NCBI RefSeq assembly: GCF_001999465.1 | Contig: NZ_MQMF01000002.1 | Span: 1,054,001-1,118,000, forward strand | Origin: Fictibacillus arsenicus | GTDB lineage: Bacteria > Bacillota > Bacilli > Bacillales > Fictibacillaceae | DNA length: 64,000 nucleotides | Direction of reading: 5' to 3' | Shown here: one piece after another, positions 53,778 to 62,921 of the stretch | How positions within the stretch are numbered: position 1 is the stretch's first letter | Layout of the letters: the number at the start of each line of letters is the position of its first letter | Notes under the pieces: model-generated | Told to the model about the DNA's origin: nothing | Databases searched by the model: none | Seen by the model: the letters and a program-made list of their open reading frames with translations, nothing else | Position numbers and translations under genes: made by a program

Positions 53778-55124
53778 TTATCCCGTGAATACTTCACCAT
53801 CTGGATATCTAATATTTTCTCTTGTTTGTTTAGCAAGACTAAACGCTAGTGTCAGAGGACCAAGTTTTCCAAAGACCATCACTGCGCAAATTACAATTTT
53901 TCCGATAATGGTTAGGTCGGGTGTTAATCCCATACTTAGGCCAACTGTCCCGAATGCAGACATCACTTCAAACAGAATGATCATGAAGGAATCCCCTTTT
54001 TGCACATAAGTTACGACGAACAATGCGGCAAAGATAAATAAAATCGAAATGGTCGTAATCGCTAAGGCACGATAAACGACCGCATTACGGATCGTTCTCT
54101 TCATGATAACCGTATCATCTTTCCCTTTTAAGAACGCCGCAACCGTAAAGAGGATGACTACGAATGTTGTAAGCTTAATACCCCCGCCTGTAGAAGTGCT
54201 TCCTGCACCGACAAACATCAATAGAATCATTAAAAGGGACGTATCCGGATTAATCGCGGTCATATCGATCGAGTTAAATCCTGCTGTTCGAGGAGATACC
54301 CCCTGAAAATAGGCTGCCCAAAGTTTTTCAGCTCCGGATAGCATGCCTAATGTTTTTGGGTTATTGAATTCAAATAAATAAACAAACAATATGGCCACAA
54401 TATTAATGGCAAATGTTGAAAAAATCATTACTTTTGAATGAAGCGAAAGATCTTTCCATTTACGGCTGACCCAAAGGTCTACTAGAACAGTGAACCCGAT
54501 TCCCCCTGTAATAAAAAGCAGAGAGATTACAATGTTAACCATTGGATCACCAACATAACCCATCAATCCATCAGACCAAAGAGCAAAGCCTGCATTATTA
54601 TAGGCAGAGATAACGTGGAATACACTGTAATAGACCCCTTTACCAAATCCCATTTCAGGTACCCACCTAAATGATAAAAAGAACACAGCAATGATTTGAA
54701 TACTGATCGAAAATACGAATAAGTTTCGAACAAGCCTTATCACTCCGCCGATGGAAGGCTGGTTTAGCGCTTCTTGCATCAAAACCCTTTGTTTAACAGA
54801 GATCTTTCTTCCCATCATAATTACAACGAGAGATGCAAAGGACATCACACCAAGTCCGCCAACCTGTATCAAAAATAAAATGACGATCTCTCCGAATAAA
54901 GTAAACGTCGAACCGGGGTCGACTGATGCCAGCCCGGTTACAGTAGCCGCAGAAGTTGCTATAAATAAAGCATCAATCCAACGCAATGATTCCTCTTGGG
55001 CTATAGGCAGTTTTAATAAACAAGCGCCTAATATAATCAAAAACAAAAAAAGCAATGCTAAAAATTGAGGAGGGTTCAATTTTATCGGATTATGCAACCT
55101 GGATTTATTGACATGCAGAGCCAC
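53778..55124 (-). CDS. ktrB: K+ uptake channel subunit KtrB/D (TrkH family)
   Basis: 448 residues, GTG start after GGGAGTG. Four M1-P-M2 repeats are visible. Selectivity-loop glycines appear in SAATVTGLASVD, NNAGFALWSDG, PRTAGFNSIDM and FEVMSAFGTVGLSMG. It imports K+ in exchange for or with Na+, gated by the cytosolic RCK subunit. Only 3 bases separate it from ktrA. The C-terminal GLTPDLT and PLTLAFSLA end is typical. The pair is preceded by a c-di-AMP riboswitch, as in B. subtilis ktrAB. Confidence 0.94.
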   Translation of the reverse strand: MALHVNKSRLHNPIKLNPPQFLALLFLFLIILGACLLKLPIAQEESLRWIDALFIATSAATVTGLASVDPGSTFTLFGEIVILFLIQVGGLGVMSFASLVVIMMGRKISVKQRVLMQEALNQPSIGGVIRLVRNLFVFSISIQIIAVFFLSFRWVPEMGFGKGVYYSVFHVISAYNNAGFALWSDGLMGYVGDPMVNIVISLLFITGGIGFTVLVDLWVSRKWKDLSLHSKVMIFSTFAINIVAILFVYLFEFNNPKTLGMLSGAEKLWAAYFQGVSPRTAGFNSIDMTAINPDTSLLMILLMFVGAGSTSTGGGIKLTTFVVILFTVAAFLKGKDDTVIMKRTIRNAVVYRALAITTISILFIFAALFVVTYVQKGDSFMIILFEVMSAFGTVGLSMGLTPDLTIIGKIVICAVMVFGKLGPLTLAFSLAKQTRENIRYPDGEVFTG

Positions 55125-55127
55125 TGC

Positions 55128-55784
55128 TTACACTCCCTCATCCTCAAAGCGGTTCAAGTCTTCATTTCGTCCGATCACCACGAGGACATCTCCATATTGT
55201 AGAGTAACATCTGCAATCGGAGAAACTAGAATTTCATCATCGCGCTTAATCGCAACGATATTACATCCATAGCGAGCTCGAACGTCTAAATCTGTCAGTG
55301 TTTTATTCACTAATTTGTCCGTAACACCAATCTCTACAATACTGTGTTCATGCGACAGTTCAATAAAGTCGATGATTTTTTCTGAAGAGATAAGCTGAGC
55401 AACCCGAAGAGCCATATCGCGTTCTGGATGAATGATGCGGTCTGCTCCTAGTTTTTCCAGAACCTTATGATGATAGTCATTTTGAGCTTTTACCCATACC
55501 TTGCTTACACCTGATTCTTTAAGTAAAAGTGTTGTTAAGATACTTGCTTGAATATCTTCACCAATTGAAACGATCACATGGTTAAAATTTCTGATCCCAA
55601 GAGATTTCATTACCTTTTCATCAGTTGAATTTGCTTGTACGGCCTGAGTGGCAATCGTCGCAAATTCATTGACCTTTTCCATATCATTATCGATCGCGAG
55701 TACATCATAGCCCATTTTGGCAAACTCCCGGCAAATACTGCCCCCAAAACGGCCTAATCCTATAACTGCAAACTGTTTTTTCAT
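55128..55784 (-). CDS. ktrA: K+ channel regulatory subunit KtrA/C (RCK)
   Basis: 218 residues from the ATG at 55784, 8 bases after AGGGGAG; the upstream in-frame extension is not preceded by a site. RCK_N begins VIGLGRFGGSICREFAKMG (nucleotide loop), and RCK_C lies at about 140-218. The octameric ring binds ATP or ADP and c-di-AMP (through RCK_C) and gates KtrB. The c-di-AMP riboswitch upstream means the same messenger limits both synthesis and activity of this importer. Confidence 0.94.
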   Translation of the reverse strand: MKKQFAVIGLGRFGGSICREFAKMGYDVLAIDNDMEKVNEFATIATQAVQANSTDEKVMKSLGIRNFNHVIVSIGEDIQASILTTLLLKESGVSKVWVKAQNDYHHKVLEKLGADRIIHPERDMALRVAQLISSEKIIDFIELSHEHSIVEIGVTDKLVNKTLTDLDVRARYGCNIVAIKRDDEILVSPIADVTLQYGDVLVVIGRNEDLNRFEDEGV

Positions 55785-55872
55785 TTTAATTCTCCCCTTA
55801 AATTCCATGAAGTTTTCCTTCGTTGTTTTCTAGCCTTGCTGGTTAAGAGGTTTTCAAAAAGCTGTAAAAAAC

Positions 55873-55901
55873 AAAAAAAAGACCACACAAAAAAGCGGGT
55901 C
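55873..55901 (-). terminator. Expression-platform terminator of the ktr riboswitch
   Basis: GACCCGC/GTGTGGTC (one bulge) with a T6 loop, followed by eight T, between the aptamer and ktrA. Ligand-dependent termination is the expected mode. Confidence 0.75.
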
Positions 55902-55929
55902 CGGTTTTTCACCAATTTGACCTCTCCAG

Positions 55930-56075
55930 TGACATGACGCTTACGGGGTTAGCTGTCGGATTAGGGAATGGAGTATCCCTTTTTGCTCTTGCAAAATTCA
56001 CCCCAAAAGATTGGTTCCCCCGTTTCACAGTCTTCTTCAAATAAAGAAATTGACTGTAAATTCAGCGATCTAAAG
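55930..56075 (-). promoter_or_regulatory. c-di-AMP (ydaO/yuaA) riboswitch upstream of ktrAB
   Basis: On the minus strand the hallmark segments are in order: GATCGCTGAAT, ACGGGGGAACCAA, GGGGTGAAT, GGGATACTCCATTCCC, AATCCGACAGCTAACCCCGTAAGCGTC. The ends CGCT/AGCG pair to close the aptamer. In B. subtilis this class is an OFF switch for K+ uptake genes when c-di-AMP is high. Confidence 0.94.
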
Positions 56076-56099
56076 CCTGCTAAATTTTGAATTACATAT

Positions 56100-56128
56100 A
56101 CTGTAATCCTCCGTCTTTTAATTGTCAA
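56100..56128 (-). promoter_or_regulatory. Promoter of the ktrAB riboswitch transcript
   Basis: On the minus strand TTGACA (56123-56128), exactly 17 bp, TACAGT (56100-56105), about 30 bp before the aptamer. Confidence 0.8.
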
Positions 56129-56155
56129 TCCATTTTTTAAGTGTTAACAAATACT

Positions 56156-56938
56156 TTACATTTTTCCTGAAAATTGCAGTCCCAGAACGATTAAACCGAT
56201 CAGCCATACATAGATCGCAAACCCTTTTAACGTACCTGTTTGCAATAATTTAATCATCCATTTCACAGCGATATATCCAAATAATGCAGAGGCGATTGTA
56301 CCTATAATTAAAGATGAGTATGCAATGGAAGGCGCAGTTGATGTAAATAGATCTTTAGACTGCAATACCACTCCGCCTGCGATTGATGGGATCGACAAAA
56401 GAAATGAAAAATAAGCGGCAGCTTTTTTATCAATTTTGCAAAATAGAGCTGCTGCTATCGTTAAACCTGAACGCGAAACCGCAGGCAGAATAGCCGCTCC
56501 CTGAAAAGTGCCGATTACGAGAGCATCCCGGATTGTGATCTCCTCGATTCCTTTATACCCGTTTCTCTTAAAAGAATCAGCCCACCAAAGCAACAGCCCT
56601 GTTACTAAGAACTCCCACCCAACTGTTACACCGGTTTTTGAAATCTCTTCAAAGAAATCCTTAAAAGCAAGTCCAATAATGGCAGTTGGAATAGTTCCTG
56701 CAATAAGCAATATCCCCGTTTTGCTAAATGGATTTTTTATTACTTTAAGAATATCTTTCCAATAAACCGTCATAACAGCAATCAATGTCCCAATATGAAG
56801 CATGCTGTCAAGAAATAGTCCCGCTTCCTCTAAATTGAAGATCTGCCTTCCCAGCAGCAGATGACCAGTTGAACTTACCGGCAAGAATTCTGTTAAACCT
56901 TGGACAATACCTAAAATAAGGGCTTCAAGCCAGTCCAT
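56156..56938 (-). CDS. uppP: Undecaprenyl-diphosphate phosphatase (second copy)
   Basis: 260 residues. [18 protein letters not shown]-like segment (here [18 protein letters not shown]) at the N-terminus and LPAVSRSGLTIAAAL in the middle; both catalytic blocks are intact. Same reaction as the copy at 10406, with clearly different sequence between motifs (about 30-40% similar by eye). GAGGGGG precedes the ATG. It lies directly upstream of the ktr promoter on the same strand and is probably its own transcript. Two UppP enzymes give redundancy in lipid carrier recycling. Confidence 0.93.
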   Translation of the reverse strand: MDWLEALILGIVQGLTEFLPVSSTGHLLLGRQIFNLEEAGLFLDSMLHIGTLIAVMTVYWKDILKVIKNPFSKTGILLIAGTIPTAIIGLAFKDFFEEISKTGVTVGWEFLVTGLLLWWADSFKRNGYKGIEEITIRDALVIGTFQGAAILPAVSRSGLTIAAALFCKIDKKAAAYFSFLLSIPSIAGGVVLQSKDLFTSTAPSIAYSSLIIGTIASALFGYIAVKWMIKLLQTGTLKGFAIYVWLIGLIVLGLQFSGKM

Positions 56939-57053
56939 AAAAAAATCCCCCTCGCTTTTATGGTCTCGTACAACCCTATTCGCAAGGAGGAATTTCTATT
57001 CTTTGTTTTCCTCTGAAAAAACAATTGTTTTTTATAACCTCGTAAACTCTTGA

Positions 57054-58565
57054 TTAGAGAACACCTGAGAAAAGACGGGAGAATGATTCTTTCGTTCTTT
57101 CCCACAGCCCTCTTTTATAAAACTCTACAGGACGAATCTTTGTTGATTCTTCCATGTCTTCTTCATATTGTTCAACGAGGTCGTTAACTGACTTTGTGTT
57201 AAGCAAAAATACATTCACTTCAAAATTTAAATGAAAGCTTCTCATATCCATATTCGCTGTTCCGATGGATGCGGTATCTCCATCAATGATGATAACTTTC
57301 TGATGCAGAAACCCTTTTTGATACGAATAGATTTCAATACCTGAACGGAGCAGCTCAGGAAAATAAGAGCGGGTCGCATATTGAGTTAAAAATCCATCGT
57401 TGATCTCAGGTACCATCAGCCTAACTTGGACGCCTTTTTTAGCAGCGACCCTTAATGCAGTCCGGATGGCTTCATTCGGAACAAAATACGGTGTGGCGAT
57501 CCAAATAGATTTTTCCGCACATGAGATCAATGAATAATACAAATCACTCATGATTCCCAACTGGGTATCTGGACCACTCGCAACAACATGTACGACCCCA
57601 TCCCCATCTGAAGGATAGGCTTCCGTTAAATGAGAATCTTCCAGAAGATCTTCTCCACATACATATTCCCAGTCCATCAGGAATATCGCATGAAGAACTT
57701 GAACGGCTTCCCCCTCCATGACCATGTGGGTATCGCGCCAAAATCCGATATCAGGATCTTCTCCTAGGTACTCTACTCCAACGTTTAACCCGCCAACGAA
57801 ACCAACTTTACCATCGATAACAATTATTTTTCTATGGTTTCTGAAGTTAAGTTTCTGGTTAAAAAATCCATACCTTACCGGCAAGAATGCTTCTACAAGA
57901 ATACCTGCTTTTTTCATACGGTCAATATCATATTGCTGAAGAGATAAACTGCCTACTCCATCAAATAGGAATCTGACCTTAACACCTTCATTCGCTTTTT
58001 TGATTAAAAGGTCGATGATATCTTTTCCGAGCCGGTCAGAACGAAAGATATAATATTGAATGTGTATGTACTCTTTCGCCTCTTGCAGTCTTCTTATAAT
58101 TTCGGGAAAAGTTTCTTGCCCGTTTTGCAATATCTTTGTACCGGTATGACGATTAATTTTTGTTAATGTGATGTGATGCGCATGCGTTGCAAAGCATTGC
58201 TGATGCCTTTTTAGGTCACTGAAATCAGGCTTCTCATCCTGTTTGGAAACTCTGATCCATTCATCACGATCATTTTTACGTTTAGACTTGAACAAATGTC
58301 CTTTTAAATAAAGCTGTCCTGAATACAGATAAAACATATATCCGATAAAAGGAAATAATATAAGTACATAAATCCATAGAAGTGTGTGCTGTGCGGTTCT
58401 GTTTTCCAGCATCAAAGAATAGATCGTATACAAAATCACCGCAATGTACAGGAGCCCGAATACCGTTTTAATGATGACATATCCTTCTGCAAAGAACACG
58501 ATGTATAAACAGATAAGCAATAGTACAGTAAGGAAGAATTCCCATATTCGTTTCATCCGCTTCAT
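57054..58565 (-). CDS. cls: Cardiolipin synthase
   Basis: 503 residues. Two N-terminal membrane helices (about 8-60) are followed by two phospholipase-D modules. Each has an HxKxxxxD motif: HRKIIVIDGKVGFVGGLN and HQKVIIIDGDTASIGTANMD, with a downstream Gly-Gly/Asn context typical of Cls. It condenses two phosphatidylglycerol molecules to cardiolipin at the membrane. GGAG 7 bases upstream supports the ATG at 58565. Complete. Confidence 0.95.
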   Translation of the reverse strand: MKRMKRIWEFFLTVLLLICLYIVFFAEGYVIIKTVFGLLYIAVILYTIYSLMLENRTAQHTLLWIYVLILFPFIGYMFYLYSGQLYLKGHLFKSKRKNDRDEWIRVSKQDEKPDFSDLKRHQQCFATHAHHITLTKINRHTGTKILQNGQETFPEIIRRLQEAKEYIHIQYYIFRSDRLGKDIIDLLIKKANEGVKVRFLFDGVGSLSLQQYDIDRMKKAGILVEAFLPVRYGFFNQKLNFRNHRKIIVIDGKVGFVGGLNVGVEYLGEDPDIGFWRDTHMVMEGEAVQVLHAIFLMDWEYVCGEDLLEDSHLTEAYPSDGDGVVHVVASGPDTQLGIMSDLYYSLISCAEKSIWIATPYFVPNEAIRTALRVAAKKGVQVRLMVPEINDGFLTQYATRSYFPELLRSGIEIYSYQKGFLHQKVIIIDGDTASIGTANMDMRSFHLNFEVNVFLLNTKSVNDLVEQYEEDMEESTKIRPVEFYKRGLWERTKESFSRLFSGVL

Positions 58566-58816
58566 GCAATAGCTCCTTTTTCACATTCTTCTCTTTTCTC
58601 TTTTTATTCCCGTCCATTGGTAATTAAAACAAGCGTTTCTCTCTTTTTATACCATTTTTAATTATGATTTGCAGAATTCATGCCTGTTATGACCAATAAA
58701 TCTTCCTCTAACGAACTCTAAGGACTTCTAACACAAATTTTGTTCAGTTTCGAAGGGACGAAACTGTTCCTAAATTATACCTGACTGGGTATTATGACAC
58801 TGGTTGCAGGGTGAAT

Positions 58817-58910
58817 CCACAAGTTTAAAAGGTTTACCCACGAGTTATGCCCTTCAATCCAAAAATTTCAAGCTCCAATCCACGAGATTTAGCCATGTAT
58901 CCACGAGTCG
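58817..58910. repeat. 21-bp phased array, ATCCACGAG word
   Basis: CCACGAG or variants at 58817, 58838, 58859 (degenerate), 58880 and 58901, exactly 21 bp apart. It lies about 250 bp upstream of the cls start in a 429-bp gap. Confidence 0.85.
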
Positions 58911-58956
58911 ACATTCATAGACAAGTTCTCTCGCTCAAATACCCGCCACATAAAAA

Positions 58957-58985
58957 GACTCTAGAGGATTCTACACCCTCTAGAG
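58957..58985 (-). terminator. Terminator of spoIIP
   Basis: CTCTAGAGG/CCTCTAGAG perfect stem with a 9-base loop, followed on the minus strand by TTTTTATG; near the spoIIP stop. Confidence 0.82.
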
Positions 58986-58994
58986 CCTGCAACT

Positions 58995-60149
58995 CTATTC
59001 AGCTTTCACATCTTTTTGCTTCCAATAATACTCTGCAACAGCTTCGGCGACAGCTTCAGCACTTCTGTACAATTCATCCATGTTGTTGTCAACACCACCG
59101 AATTCGATCAGCAATGCTTTTTCCGAAAGATCCTGATTATAGACACCATTGGTTCCTTCAGATTTGTTTTTTCCGATTACAGCTCTGCTTATGCCTGGGT
59201 ATTTCTTATTTAAGATATTATGGATTTCTTGTGCCATAGCTTGGTTCTTTTCAAAGTGTGGATTTCCTTTTCCAATAACGAATAATATTTTCGCATATGA
59301 TTTTCCATCAATTGTTGTAGTAGTTGTTTTTCTACGGGATGAATCTCGATGCAGATCAAAGATTAGTTCTAAGCTGTCGTTACTGGCCATCGCACTTTCC
59401 ACTAACGTTCTCGACATCGGATAACTTTTACGATAATCAGCATTATTCTTTCTTAAGAACTCTGTCATATTCGTCATATCTACAGAGGAACCGATTCCTC
59501 TAGCTTCAAGCTCTTCGCCAAGCTTTTTGCCAACCATCGTGATGTTGACCTTTGAGTGGATAGCGTGATCAGGATTTGTTACTCCTTTTAGATGCGGCAA
59601 GAAAGACTCCCAGCTATGAGAATGATAAATGTAAGCTACTTTATTTCCATCAGTTGTCTGATTTGGCGGGTTTTGAGGTTCGGAAGGTTCAGGATCCTGA
59701 AGTCTTTCTATATCCTGTACCTCTGCATCCTCTCCGCTTAAAAGCAAATCCATCGGCGGGGGTGATTCATACCCGATGTTTGTATAGTCCGTCCCTTCTC
59801 CAGCTACAAAAATAGTTGAATCATAAAGTGCAAATCCAGGCAGCTCGTTTCCAAGCAAGCTTCTGATATCACCAGGCTTAATACTTGTGGATAGCTCAAG
59901 CAAGATACTGGATAAGGCTGGAGGTTCGCTCTCTTTCGGCAGCTCCTGTGTAAAATATCTGTTTTCCCACCCTATAAAATATACGAGTGCTTCCCCTGAA
60001 AACTCAGTTAACCACTTATGCATGGTGGATGAGCTCAGCCTGTACTTATGCTCAAAGGATGTGATGAAACTCGTGGCAATGACAATAAAAAGCATGGCTC
60101 CTGCTAATAAAAGCGGTAAACGTTTCATATTTAATTGCGGGGTAAACAT
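58995..60149 (-). CDS. spoIIP: Stage II sporulation protein P
   Basis: 384 residues. One N-terminal membrane anchor (about 9-30), a linker with PPNQTTDG, and a C-terminal amidase/peptidoglycan hydrolase domain. The zinc/catalytic His lies in YIYHSHSWESFLPHL, the next block is LIFDLHRDSSRR, and the Glu is in LLIEFGGVDNN. SpoIIP, with SpoIID and SpoIIM, thins septal peptidoglycan so the mother cell can engulf the forespore. GGAGG 7 bases before the ATG at 60149. It is not beside gpr as in B. subtilis, so it may be a second SpoIIP. Confidence 0.9.
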   Translation of the reverse strand: MFTPQLNMKRLPLLLAGAMLFIVIATSFITSFEHKYRLSSSTMHKWLTEFSGEALVYFIGWENRYFTQELPKESEPPALSSILLELSTSIKPGDIRSLLGNELPGFALYDSTIFVAGEGTDYTNIGYESPPPMDLLLSGEDAEVQDIERLQDPEPSEPQNPPNQTTDGNKVAYIYHSHSWESFLPHLKGVTNPDHAIHSKVNITMVGKKLGEELEARGIGSSVDMTNMTEFLRKNNADYRKSYPMSRTLVESAMASNDSLELIFDLHRDSSRRKTTTTTIDGKSYAKILFVIGKGNPHFEKNQAMAQEIHNILNKKYPGISRAVIGKNKSEGTNGVYNQDLSEKALLIEFGGVDNNMDELYRSAEAVAEAVAEYYWKQKDVKAE

Positions 60150-60407
60150 TTGTCGTCCTCCACTTCTTAATTCGTTTCTATCACATCCTATGCATCGAAA
60201 AATTCAAATAGAATGAAATCTATGAAAAAATAATAGAGAAAAAATGAAAGAAGAGAAACGACGCTTATCAATCTACATCAATTCCATTTGAAGATTTAGA
60301 AGCAAGAAGGTCGAAGAAGTGAAGTTTCGAGGACACGGAGTTTATTCTAGATAAATGAGTACCGGAGAAACAAAACTGACGAAGAGATTCGCGGCTTATC
60401 AATCTAC

Positions 60408-60437
60408 AAAAAAAACCAGCCATAATCAGCTGGTCTT
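60408..60437 (-). terminator. Terminator overlapping the MarR stop codon
   Basis: ACCAGC/GCTGGT stem with TGATTATG as loop, followed by TTTTTTTTG on the minus strand. The MarR stop TGA lies in the loop and its last two codons in the first arm. Confidence 0.82.
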
Positions 60438-60893
60438 TGAGGAAAGTACATATTCTTCTGTGTCTGGCTGTGTACCGCTAGCCAATTTTTCATAAATATC
60501 TATAAAAGTTCCTAGTTCTTCTGATGACAAATGATTTAGGTAGTCACTGATAGAGTTCACTCTCTCATTTTCAGCTTCCCTCAAAATCTCATGTCCTTCG
60601 TCTGTGATTTCAAGATATACAATTCGCCGGTCAAGTTCACTTCGGTAGCGTTGTACAAAACCACGCTTGTACAATCGATCTGCCCCTACAGTGATTGCAC
60701 TTGGCTTAACACCCATATATTCGGCCAATTTTGAAACTGTCCACTTATTTCTTACACATAATGTTTTCAAAAGAACAAATTGTGTCTTCGTTAATTCTTT
60801 TTCAATCGCAATTTCTGGGTGCAACCGCTTTGAAACAATGTAATGTACTCTTTCTAATCTCTCCACATAGGATTTTAAATCCTTATTCCCCAT
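60426..60893 (-). CDS. MarR-family transcriptional regulator
   Basis: 155 residues. Winged helix-turn-helix with LTKTQFVLLKTL, the recognition helix GVKPSAITVGADRLYKRGFV and the wing RYRSELDRRIVYLEIT (conserved Asp-Arg). An N-terminal helix pair serves dimerisation. TGGAGG gives the start. It is divergent from the regulator-MFS-epimerase cassette and may share its regulatory region, but no MarR-type inverted repeat near its own start was identified. The effector is unknown. Confidence 0.9.
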   Translation of the reverse strand: MGNKDLKSYVERLERVHYIVSKRLHPEIAIEKELTKTQFVLLKTLCVRNKWTVSKLAEYMGVKPSAITVGADRLYKRGFVQRYRSELDRRIVYLEITDEGHEILREAENERVNSISDYLNHLSSEELGTFIDIYEKLASGTQPDTEEYVLSSKTS

Positions 60894-60998
60894 ACTGTGA
60901 ACCTCCAGCTTCTAGTTGTAATGCGAACATTATACTAAGATTATACAAGAATTTTCATAACATTTGAACTATTTTTTTACAAATAATGTGCAAAACAA

Positions 60999-61047
60999 TT
61001 GACGTTGAGCATATAATTACTTTATGATACATTCAAATATATTTGAA
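60999..61047 (+). promoter_or_regulatory. Promoter and palindromic operator of the 61-64 kb cassette
   Basis: TTGACG (60999-61004), 18 bp, TATGAT (61023-61028). A perfect 16-bp palindrome, TTCAAATATATTTGAA (61032-61047), sits at the expected start of transcription, ideal for repression by the winged-helix protein encoded next. Confidence 0.78.
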
Positions 61048-61066
61048 CGTTTTAGGAGTGTTAAAC

Positions 61067-61663
61067 ATGCAAGAAATTTATCATATACGTGAGATTGAGC
61101 AATTAAAGGTAATAAGTGACCCGCTGCGCATTAAAATTCTTTGGGAGATCCTTGATGAGGCAAAGACCGGTAAAATACTTGCCGACATCTTGGAAGTACC
61201 TGCCCCAAAGATTCATTATCATCTGAAAGAGATGGAACGTGTCGGCTTATTAGTCGTGGAAAGAACGGAAGAAAAAAACGGGATTATACAAAAGTTCTAC
61301 AGACCTGTAGCCCAATCATTTTCAATTGCAGAAATATTGCCTGATCAGCGCAACACTGTAAAAGATGAACTTTCTGATGCGTTAAAGGAAAACATTCTCG
61401 TTTCCCTGGATAAAACGAAATCCATGATCAGAAAGCTAGACCCTGAAGTTCTAGCTTATACAGATTCTCCACTCAAATTTGGCTATAGACACGTAAAACT
61501 TTCACCCGATCAAGTGAAACAGCTTCATGAAAAAGCAAAAGAAATATCGGAGCTCATATCGGAATTTAAAAAGAATGAACAGGAAGAAGGTGAAATGTAC
61601 CACTACTTCATGCTTTCGTTTCCATTAAAAGATACACCTTATCCAGAAGAGGAGATTGATTGA
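61067..61663 (+). CDS. ArsR-like winged-helix transcriptional regulator
   Basis: 198 residues from the ATG at 61067, 8 bases after AGGAG; upstream in-frame codons lack a site. The N-terminal HTH (about 8-70) reads ISDPLRIKILWEILDEAKTGKILADILEVPAPKIHYHLKEMERVGLL, an HTH_20/ArsR-type fold. It is followed by an alpha-helical ligand or dimer domain rich in Lys and Glu. The palindrome just upstream is probably its operator. It is followed one base later by the MFS gene, the classic layout of a self-regulated efflux unit. Confidence 0.85.
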   Translation: MQEIYHIREIEQLKVISDPLRIKILWEILDEAKTGKILADILEVPAPKIHYHLKEMERVGLLVVERTEEKNGIIQKFYRPVAQSFSIAEILPDQRNTVKDELSDALKENILVSLDKTKSMIRKLDPEVLAYTDSPLKFGYRHVKLSPDQVKQLHEKAKEISELISEFKKNEQEEGEMYHYFMLSFPLKDTPYPEEEID

Positions 61664-61664
61664 G

Positions 61665-62909
61665 ATGGCACAAGCCTCAGCATTAGCTGAACCTAAAATA
61701 GAATCATTATTTAGACAGCGTTCCTTTTTGTTTATTTGGGCAATAACTATTTGTTCTTCTTTCTCTATTGCTATTTTTCAATTTTCACAAAGCTGGTACG
61801 TGGTTAAAACCCTTGATAAAGAAGCCTCACTAGGAATCGTTTTTATTGCTGCAAACGTACCTCGTATTTTGTTCATGGCAATTGGCGGTGTTTTAGCAGA
61901 CAGAATCAGCAGGACAAAAATTTTATACGCAGCGAATTTTCTAAGAACCATTGTGCTATGCAGTCTGCTAGTTATGCTCGCAACAGGTCATCTATCACTT
62001 TTGTCTTTTATCATTTTCGGGTTTCTTTTCGGTGCCTTGGATGCTTTTGTATGGCCGGCAAACGGCTCCCTGCTGCCAAATGTCGTTGATAACTCTCAGT
62101 TGACACGTGCTAATTCAGTAATCCAAACAACCCAGCAGAGCTCGCTTATACTTGGTCCGATGATTGGCGGACTGCTTGTTGCCTCTAGCGGCGGCTATCT
62201 GCTGTCGTTCGGTGTACCCGCAATTATGTTATTAATTTCAGCGATCCTTGCCTATGTATTAAATATTCCTGCTTCTGAAAGTTCAGAAACAAAGAAGCCA
62301 GGTATGTGGCAGTCCATTAAGGAAGGAATCGATGTTGTAAAACAATCCTCCTTTCTAAAAGCTTTGTTTTTGAGCACAATCTTTCTTAACGTTTTTGTGG
62401 TGGGTCCACTAATGATGGGGCTTCCTATTTTCGTGAAAAACATTCTCGACGGAAGCGCACTTGATTTTAGTTTTATTGAGGGCTCTATGGCTGCAGGGAT
62501 GCTGATCAGTTCAGTCATTATCGGCATTCTAAATATCAAGAAAAGACGCGGATTGATGGTAACAATCTCTTTATTCACAATGAACATTTTCTTTTTCTGG
62601 TTTAGTCAAAGCTCTTCCCTTTATCTTTGTATGCTGGCAATCTTTTTTATCGGGGTTACATTCCCAGCGACAAATATTCCTCTCATCTCAGCGGTTCAAT
62701 CTTCTGTAGATAAAAAGCTGCTTGGACGGCTGATGGGACTTTTAACGATGGCAAGTATGGGGCTCGCTCCCTTATCTCTAGCTGTTACATCGATGCTGAT
62801 CTCGTATGGTTTTACAATTGATAATATTATGGCTGGCGGAGCACTTTCTTTAATTATTGTTAACACGTTAATCATGTGGAGACTTCCTGCATTAAGAAAA
62901 ATGGAATAG
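61665..62909 (+). CDS. MFS exporter
   Basis: 414 residues from the ATG at 61665 (GAGGAG about 10 bases upstream; a TTG at 61656 abuts the site). 12 membrane helices. Loop 2-3 carries GGVLADRISRTKIL (MFS motif A), and NGSLLPNVVDNSQLTRANSV is typical of MFS_3/enterobactin-exporter-like proteins. Cotranscribed with the regulator upstream and the epimerase downstream (12 bases). The substrate is unknown. Confidence 0.88.
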   Translation: MAQASALAEPKIESLFRQRSFLFIWAITICSSFSIAIFQFSQSWYVVKTLDKEASLGIVFIAANVPRILFMAIGGVLADRISRTKILYAANFLRTIVLCSLLVMLATGHLSLLSFIIFGFLFGALDAFVWPANGSLLPNVVDNSQLTRANSVIQTTQQSSLILGPMIGGLLVASSGGYLLSFGVPAIMLLISAILAYVLNIPASESSETKKPGMWQSIKEGIDVVKQSSFLKALFLSTIFLNVFVVGPLMMGLPIFVKNILDGSALDFSFIEGSMAAGMLISSVIIGILNIKKRRGLMVTISLFTMNIFFFWFSQSSSLYLCMLAIFFIGVTFPATNIPLISAVQSSVDKKLLGRLMGLLTMASMGLAPLSLAVTSMLISYGFTIDNIMAGGALSLIIVNTLIMWRLPALRKME

Positions 62910-62921
62910 GCGGTGTAATTG

